DNA of 10,476 nucleotides. It comes from Chloroflexota bacterium. Its GTDB lineage: Bacteria; Chloroflexota; Limnocylindria; Limnocylindrales; CSP1-4. A program made the position numbers and the translations under genes. Positions 6,662 to 10,476 of the stretch are shown here, piece after piece. How positions within the stretch are numbered: the first letter of the stretch is position 1; each line of letters begins with the position of its first letter. The notes below the pieces were generated by a model. That model did no database searches and was not told where the DNA came from. It saw nothing but the letters and a program-made list of their open reading frames with translations. Location: assembly GCA_021789355.1 (NCBI GenBank), contig JAJYJR010000152.1, forward strand, positions 1 to 10,476. The letters are read 5' to 3'.

Positions 6662-7030
6662 ATGGCGGCACCCGAGAAGCTTCTCATCTTGATCACCCAC
6701 GGTGCCGACGAGGCGGAGAAGGTCACGATGCCGATGGTGATGGCCGTCGGCGCGCTGGCGTCGGAGGTGGACGTCGTGGTCGGGCTCCAGGAGGCCGGTG
6801 TCGAGCTCGCCGTCAACGGCGCGACCGAGGGAGTGGCGGCTGCGGGTTACCCCACGCTGTCGAAGCTGATGTCCGACTACCGGGAGCTCGGCGGACGCCT
6901 GCTCGCCTGCCCCCTGGGCATTGCCATGCGGGGCATCGACCGCGACACGCTGGTGGAGAACGCCGAGGTGGTCGCCGCCGGACGCTTCATCGTCGAGATG
7001 GACACGGCCACGCACGTCCTCGTCTACTGA
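6662..7030 (+). CDS. DsrE/DsrF-like family protein
   Basis: Predicted 122-aa soluble protein with the alternating strand-helix pattern of the DsrE superfamily: first strand EKLLILITHG, then a helix and second strand EVDVVVGLQEAGVELA, and the loop GGRLLACPLGIAMRGID bearing the single cysteine, Cys83. DsrE/TusD relatives carry persulfide on a cysteine in this position in sulfur relay; broader DsrE-like proteins ('peroxiredoxin family' in many annotations) have unknown roles. Relatives that I recall have a second cysteine three residues on (C-x-x-C then RGI); here that position is Gly86. The start at ATG 6662 is secure with AAGGAGG at 6645-6651. It is the first gene of a likely operon with the FmdE-like gene 43 nt downstream and two transporter genes. 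Superfamily call is good; sulfur transfer is inference. Confidence 0.82.
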   Translation: MAAPEKLLILITHGADEAEKVTMPMVMAVGALASEVDVVVGLQEAGVELAVNGATEGVAAAGYPTLSKLMSDYRELGGRLLACPLGIAMRGIDRDTLVENAEVVAAGRFIVEMDTATHVLVY

Positions 7031-7073
7031 CCACCCGCGAGCTGACCCACCTGACCCGCATCGGAGCATGACC

Positions 7074-7676
7074 ATGGACGACACCGAGATCCTCACCCAG
7101 GCGCTGGCCTTCCACGGGCACCGCTGCTGGGCCAGCACCGCCGGGGTGCGCATCGGCCTCGCCGCGATGCGGGCGCTTGGCGTCAAGCGCGCCGGCGCCA
7201 AGGAGCTGCACGCGATCATCGAGATCGGCGACTATCACGGCGGGATGTGCTTCGGGGACGGCATCCAGTTCACCACCGGCTGCACCTTCGGCAAGGGCAA
7301 CATCGAGAAGTCGGGGGAGGGGAAGTTCGCGGTCACCCTGGTCGACAAGCGCACGAGCCGCGCCGTCCGGGTGGCGTACAAGCCCACCCTCCAGCCGAAG
7401 ATCCGCGCGACCTCGTTCATGCAGAAGCGCGCCGCCGGGGTGCCGGCCTCGGAGATCCCCGATGCGGAGCAGCTGGAGGTCGTGCATCTCGTGTGGGACG
7501 CACCCGAGGCCGACGTGATGACGATCGGCCCGGTCGAGGCGCGCACGTGGAGCGAGCCCGAGGAGGTCGTCCGCTTCGTCGTCTGCCCCTCCTGCGGCGA
7601 GCTGGTTGCCGAGCCCTACCTGCGGGTGGCCGAGGGGAACCTGGTCTGCGCGGCCTGTTCGGGCTACCCGCGCTGA
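7074..7676 (+). CDS. FmdE-like protein with C-terminal zinc finger
   Basis: Predicted 200-aa protein. Residues 5-100 match the FmdE domain: FHGHRC (13-18), a central cysteine in GMCFGDGIQF (Cys59) and TGCTFGKGN (68-76, Cys70). The usual FHGHxCPG is changed after the cysteine to WAST. The C-terminus has a CPSC (171-174) and CAAC (192-195) pair, a treble-clef-like zinc finger found in many bacterial FmdE proteins. The name derives from formylmethanofuran dehydrogenase subunit E in methanogens, but bacterial homologues lack that pathway context and their role is unknown, possibly metal- or molybdopterin-related. ATG at 7074 is preferred because GGAG (7063-7066) is 7 nt upstream; ATG 7068 is too close to it. 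It sits 43 nt after the DsrE-like gene and 26 nt before the TauE/SafE gene, so the three are probably cotranscribed. Confidence 0.85.
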   Translation: MDDTEILTQALAFHGHRCWASTAGVRIGLAAMRALGVKRAGAKELHAIIEIGDYHGGMCFGDGIQFTTGCTFGKGNIEKSGEGKFAVTLVDKRTSRAVRVAYKPTLQPKIRATSFMQKRAAGVPASEIPDAEQLEVVHLVWDAPEADVMTIGPVEARTWSEPEEVVRFVVCPSCGELVAEPYLRVAEGNLVCAACSGYPR

Positions 7677-7702
7677 GCCGGGCAGGCTGAACGGAACCCG
7701 GC

Positions 7703-8449
7703 ATGGTCCTCTACACGGTCGGTGGCGCCGCCGTCTTCCTCTTCTCGGGTGTCATGGCGATGGCCGGTCTCGGCGCCGCCTTCCTCTTCGTGCCGCTCTT
7801 CTACTACCTGGGCGTGCCGCTGGGCCAGGCCACCTCCACGGCGCTGCTGCTGAATGCCGTCAGCCTCTCGGCCGCGACCGTCGCCTACTGGCGCGGTCGG
7901 CTCATCGACTGGCGCGCGGGGGTGCCGGTGCTCCTCGCCGCGGTGATCCTGGCCCCGTTCGGCGCCCGCCTCACGGCCAGCGTCGACCGCCGCGTGCTGC
8001 TCGCGCTGTTCGTCTGCTTCCTCGTCTTCGCCGGCGCCATGATGCTCTTCTACCGGGCGAGCTCGGGCCGCCGCGCCATGCGCCAGGCGACCGAGGCGGG
8101 CGTGGGGGCCGGGGTGGGCGGGGTGGCCGGGTTCCTGGGCGGACTGCTGGGGGTCGGTGGAGGCAACATCATCCTGCCCGGCCTGACGTGGCTCGGCCTG
8201 GAGCCCAAGATCGCGGCCGGGACGACAGCCCTCGCCGTCTTCTTCTCTTCGCTGTCGGGGTTCGCGGGGCACGCGGCCCTGGGCGGCGTGGACCCGCGGT
8301 TCACGCTCACCATGGCGGTGCTGGCCGGCGCGGGGTCTCTCGCCGGCTCCCACGTGATGCAGACCCGACTCACCGGCCCCCAGCTGAAGCGTCTCATCGG
8401 GGTGCTGCTCTGGGTGATCGCCGCCAAGATGGCGCTCGATCTCCTGTGA
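7703..8449 (+). CDS. TauE/SafE family transporter (putative sulfite/organosulfur exporter)
   Basis: Predicted 248-aa integral membrane protein with two repeated halves. The first half has GLGAAFLFVPLFYYLGVPLG (22-41) followed by a TSTALLLNAVSLSAA helix; the second half repeats this as GLLGVGGGNIILPGLTWLGL (147-166) followed by AAGTTALAVFFSSLSG. This glycine-rich paired motif, about eight membrane segments and the length are typical of TauE/SafE (DUF81) proteins. Characterised relatives are implicated in export of sulfite or sulfoacetate and other anions; most members have no known substrate. A weak purine stretch precedes ATG 7703. Only 26 nt separate it from the FmdE-like gene, which argues for one transcript. 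A 158-bp gap follows before the next transporter gene. Substrate assignment is inference. Confidence 0.88.
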   Translation: MVLYTVGGAAVFLFSGVMAMAGLGAAFLFVPLFYYLGVPLGQATSTALLLNAVSLSAATVAYWRGRLIDWRAGVPVLLAAVILAPFGARLTASVDRRVLLALFVCFLVFAGAMMLFYRASSGRRAMRQATEAGVGAGVGGVAGFLGGLLGVGGGNIILPGLTWLGLEPKIAAGTTALAVFFSSLSGFAGHAALGGVDPRFTLTMAVLAGAGSLAGSHVMQTRLTGPQLKRLIGVLLWVIAAKMALDLL

Positions 8450-8485
8450 CCACACGGCGGCAATCACCTCCCGGCACCCCCGGAC

Positions 8486-8502
8486 CTGCGCGTGCCGCGC
8501 AG
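8486..8502 (+). other. GC-rich hairpin between the two transporter genes
   Basis: CTGCGCG (8486-8492) and CGCGCAG (8496-8502) are perfect reverse complements with a 3-nt gap, 36 nt after the TauE/SafE stop. No T tract follows, so it may lower read-through or protect the upstream message rather than terminate. The rest of 8450-8607 shows no gene or clear promoter. Confidence 0.45.
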
Positions 8503-8607
8503 CGGCGCCCACCGCGCCGCCCCTGCGCCGCCCGTCATGGCTGCCCGTCGCCGCCCTGACCGACCCATCACACGTCGTCGTCCGTCAGTCTCATCGGAGG
8601 TTCTCTC

Positions 8608-9720
8608 GTGTCCACCACCATCGCAGCAGCCCAGGAGGCGGCTGCTGAGCCCACGATCCGCCTGCGGGGCTTCCACCCCGGCTGGTACGGCGCGGTCATG
8701 GGCACCGCGATCGTCGGCATCCTCGCGTACCAGAACCCGGGGCAGCTCGCGGGCCTGGGCGATCTGCCGCGTGCCTTCGGCGTCGGCATGGTCGCCCTGG
8801 CCGCCCTGCTGGCCGTCGTGCTCGGCATCCCGTACGTGGCGCGCTGGCTCCAGCATCCCGACGCCGCGCTCTCGGACCTGCAGAGCCCCGTGGCGGGCGC
8901 CCTGTACGCGACGTTTCCGGGCGGCATCCTCGTGCTGGCGGTGGGGCTCGCCACGGTGGGGCCGTCCATCGGGGCGCCGGGCGACGTCGCGCTGGTCGTC
9001 GGGATCCTCGCCGCGGTGGGGATCGTCCTGGCGTTCGCGGTCAGCGTGATCTTCGCGCACCTGCTCTTCGTGACGCACCCGGTCGGCCCGGAGGTCTCGA
9101 ACGGGGCCTGGTTCATGCCGCCCGTGGTCAACATCGTGGTGCCGCTCGCCCTGCTGCCCCTCCTCCCGCACGTGGCGGCGGCGGACGCGCCCTCGCTCCT
9201 CTTCGCCGGCTACGCCTTCTGGGGCATGGGGTTCGTGCTGTTCCTGCTGGTGGCCTCGCTGCTGTATGACCGGCTGATCTTCCATCCGCTGCCCGCCGCG
9301 CCGCTCGCGCCGTCGCTCTGGATCGGTCTCGGGCCGATCGGCGTGGGGAGCCTCGCCCTGCTGCGTCTCGCCCAGGCCGGGGCACCGATGTGGGGCACCG
9401 CGGCGCCCGTGGTGGGCACGCTCTCCTCGCTGACGGCGGCCACCCTGTGGGGCTTCGGCCTCTGGTGGCTGGCCTCGGCGATCCTGCTCCTGGCGGCCTA
9501 CCTGCGCCGCGGCCAGTTCCCCTACGGGCTGGGCTGGTGGGCCTTCACCTTCCCCCTGGGCGCCTACACGGCGAGCACCGTCGCGCTCGCGCGCGGCTGG
9601 CACATGGGCTGGCTGGAGGGCGCGGCGCTCGCGCTCTTCCTGCTGCTGCTCGTGTTCTGGGCGGTGGTGTCGGTCGGGACCCTGCGGGCGCTGGCCACGG
9701 GCGAGGTCTGGCGGCGCTGA
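8608..9720 (+). CDS. TDT family transporter (TehA/SLAC1/Ssu1-type)
   Basis: Predicted 370-aa protein with about ten hydrophobic segments. The N-terminus FHPGWYGAVMGTAIVG (22-37) is the family's 'P-x-W-(F/Y)-x-x-x-MGT' entry to TM1, the middle carries NGAWFMPPVVNIVVPLAL (165-182) and LGPIGVGSLALLRL (241-254), and the C-terminal part has GWWAFTFPLGAYTAS. The TDT family includes bacterial TehA (tellurite resistance), plant SLAC1 anion channels, yeast Mae1 (malate) and Ssu1 (sulfite efflux), so the substrate is an anion that cannot be named from sequence alone. The start is GTG at 8608, supported by CGGAGG at 8595-8600 with 7-nt spacing. It follows the TauE/SafE gene in the same direction after 158 bp; shared sulfite export is plausible from context but inferred. 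Confidence 0.9.
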   Translation: MSTTIAAAQEAAAEPTIRLRGFHPGWYGAVMGTAIVGILAYQNPGQLAGLGDLPRAFGVGMVALAALLAVVLGIPYVARWLQHPDAALSDLQSPVAGALYATFPGGILVLAVGLATVGPSIGAPGDVALVVGILAAVGIVLAFAVSVIFAHLLFVTHPVGPEVSNGAWFMPPVVNIVVPLALLPLLPHVAAADAPSLLFAGYAFWGMGFVLFLLVASLLYDRLIFHPLPAAPLAPSLWIGLGPIGVGSLALLRLAQAGAPMWGTAAPVVGTLSSLTAATLWGFGLWWLASAILLLAAYLRRGQFPYGLGWWAFTFPLGAYTASTVALARGWHMGWLEGAALALFLLLLVFWAVVSVGTLRALATGEVWRR

Positions 9721-9868
9721 GTGTCGGCACCCGAGCGCAGCGAGGTGGGGCAGGGTTTCATGTCGGCGACGAACCGTGGTTCCGGGAGGCTCCCGGCGGC
9801 GGTCCAGGTGGAGGGCCAGAGGGCGTGCCCTCGCAGGGCCAGGTGCCACTGGGTCATCACAGCAACGC
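9721..9868 (+). other. Non-coding stretch downstream of the TDT gene with two hairpins
   Basis: Two compact inverted repeats are visible: CCGGGAG-G-CTCCCGG (9782-9796) and GAGGGC-GT-GCCCTC (9819-9832). The second is flanked by a direct repeat GGGCCAG on both sides (near 9813 and 9837). Neither is followed by a T run. They may act together as a transcript end for the upstream operon, but this cannot be confirmed by eye. No credible gene is present. Confidence 0.4.
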
Positions 9869-9874
9869 TTGACA
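9869..9874 (+). promoter_or_regulatory. Candidate -35 element (TTGACA) for the arsR-permease operon
   Basis: An exact TTGACA consensus hexamer lies 74 nt before the repressor start codon. No good TATAAT-like hexamer lies at 16-18 nt spacing; the downstream region is occupied by overlapping inverted repeats. The combination suggests a repressible promoter with a poorly conserved -10. Confidence 0.45.
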
Positions 9875-9897
9875 CACTGGCCGCTGAGATGCTGACC

Positions 9898-9912
9898 TCA
9901 GATGCCATCTGA
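9898..9912 (+). promoter_or_regulatory. Palindrome, candidate ArsR operator
   Basis: TCAGATGCCATCTGA is a perfect inverted repeat of 7-bp arms around one central base, 35 nt upstream of the ArsR-family start codon and 24 nt after a consensus -35 hexamer. A second overlapping inverted repeat, CTGAG (9884-9888) with CTCAG (9897-9901), shares bases with it. ArsR/SmtB dimers bind imperfect palindromes overlapping their own promoters, so this is the natural operator candidate for autoregulation. Confidence 0.55.
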
Positions 9913-9947
9913 CCGGTTCATCGCCCCGCACGCGCAGGGAGGCGCCC

Positions 9948-10277
9948 ATGCGTACTGAACTGCCGGTCCTGCCGGACCTTCGACTCGACTCACCGGCCCC
10001 CGACATCCAGGCGTCCCTGGCCGTTGCCGGCCTGCTGGCCGACCGAACCCGGATGGGCATCCTGCGGCTCCTGCGCGACGGCCCCTACTGCGTGTGCGAG
10101 ATGGCGGCCATCCTGGGCGAGCGGCAGAACAACGTGAGCAACCATCTCGCGCGGCTGCGGGAGGCCGACCTCGTGCGGCCCACGCGCGCAGGCGCAGACT
10201 CGCGACGCGTCTACTACGAGCGCGACGAGGCGGCCTGTGCCGCCGCCGAGGCTGCCCTTCGGGACGTGCTCGGATGA
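9948..10277 (+). CDS. ArsR/SmtB family metal(loid)-responsive repressor
   Basis: Predicted 109-aa winged-helix repressor. The sequence runs ADRTRMGILRLLRDG (helix 1-2 region), CVCEMAAILG (48-57), the recognition helix region QNNVSNHLARLREADLV, and the wing ending SRRVYYERD. The Cys48-Val-Cys50 pair at the start of helix alpha-3 matches the CVC metalloid site of classical ArsR (CVCDLC), but the third ligand position is Ala; another cysteine, Cys97, lies in the C-terminal helix and could complete a site across the dimer. Such proteins release DNA on binding As(III), Sb(III), Cd(II) or similar thiophilic ions. The start is ATG 9948 with GGGAGG at 9937-9942. Its stop overlaps the permease start (ATGA), so the two are cotranscribed. 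A palindrome upstream is the likely autoregulatory operator. Inducer identity is not resolved. Confidence 0.93.
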   Translation: MRTELPVLPDLRLDSPAPDIQASLAVAGLLADRTRMGILRLLRDGPYCVCEMAAILGERQNNVSNHLARLREADLVRPTRAGADSRRVYYERDEAACAAAEAALRDVLG

Positions 10278-10476
10278 CCACCCTCGCCGTCCGTCGGCCG
10301 CGGCCGCCGCTCCCCATGATCGTCGTCACCGCCGTCGTCGCCTGGCTCGTCGCCTGGTTCGCGGAGAGCCCGCTCGCCGACTGGCTGAGCTACGACCTGC
10401 TGCGCCTCGAGCGCGGCTCGCACCTGGGCGGGGCGGTGGACTTCTTCCTGGCCGACGTGCCCAAGGTCTTCCTGCT
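10274..10476 (+). CDS. PF03773-type permease (ArsP-like), N-terminal fragment running off the window
   Basis: The frame begins at ATG 10274, overlapping the repressor stop by 4 nt, and stays open to the last base (67 complete codons). The fragment has a positively charged start (TTLAVRRPRP), one hydrophobic helix (PMIVVTAVVAWLVAWF), and a block SHLGGAVDFFLADVPKVFLL that matches the conserved 'xxFFxxDxxKIxLLL' segment before TM2 in the permease family that includes ArsP. ArsP proteins export trivalent organoarsenicals such as methylarsenite; many other members of the family have unknown substrates. Coupling to a CVC-type ArsR repressor supports a metalloid efflux role. The cysteine pair important in ArsP would lie beyond the window edge, so ArsP itself versus a relative cannot be decided here. 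Confidence 0.78.
   Translation, partial: MTTLAVRRPRPPLPMIVVTAVVAWLVAWFAESPLADWLSYDLLRLERGSHLGGAVDFFLADVPKVFL

Noticed and set aside
8367..8381. ACTCACCGGCCCC shared by the TauE/SafE gene and the arsR coding region (near 9988)
   Set aside because: Both copies lie inside coding sequence in unrelated contexts; a 13-nt match in GC-rich DNA is not meaningful as an attachment site or repeat.
8464..9849. Long minus-strand open frame opposite the TDT transporter gene
   Set aside because: Translation is Arg/Gln/Glu/His-rich with no motif; the opposite frame encodes a convincing multi-pass membrane protein.
9721..9912. A 63-codon frame beginning with GTG immediately after the TDT stop
   Set aside because: No ribosome binding site, no family resemblance, and it runs through the hairpins, the -35 candidate and the operator palindrome.

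Overview
The window is gene-dense, GC-rich (roughly 70% G+C by eye) bacterial DNA with strong third-position G/C bias, purine-rich Shine-Dalgarno sites and occasional GTG or TTG starts. That fits a high-GC Actinobacteriota, Chloroflexota or similar free-living lineage. No rRNA, tRNA or other marker gene is present, so the phylum is a guess. I see no mobile element, CRISPR array or RNA gene.

Layout. (1) 1-336: the 3' end of an OsmC-like gene that enters from the left edge. (2) 400-2644, plus strand: two universal stress proteins flanking a bidomain ChrA-type chromate transporter, with overlapping or near-abutting junctions. (3) 2697-5192, minus strand: a P3A-type proton-pumping ATPase, convergent with the USP-ChrA-USP set; its nucleotide-binding region carries a low-complexity insertion containing a 54-bp tandem duplication. 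(4) 5193-5609: a 417-bp divergent intergenic region with several inverted repeats, one with perfect 11-bp arms. (5) 5610-6542, plus: a zinc/cadmium-type CDF exporter. (6) 6662-9720, plus: DsrE-like protein, FmdE-like protein with a C-terminal zinc finger, TauE/SafE transporter and TDT/SLAC1-type transporter. (7) 9948-10476, plus: an ArsR/SmtB repressor with a CVC metal-site motif, its stop codon overlapping the start of a PF03773-type (ArsP-like) permease that runs off the right edge.

Taken together this looks like a stress and ion-homeostasis neighbourhood: a thiol-peroxidase-fold protein, ATP-binding stress proteins, a chromate/oxyanion carrier, a proton pump, a divalent-metal exporter, a putative sulfur-handling set with two anion exporters, and a metalloid-responsive repressor-permease pair. 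The annotations rest on recognised family motifs. The least explained part is the DsrE-FmdE-TauE-TDT run, where a small thiol protein and a bacterial FmdE homologue sit next to two transporters whose families include sulfite exporters. I consider it the best candidate here for an undescribed functional module.
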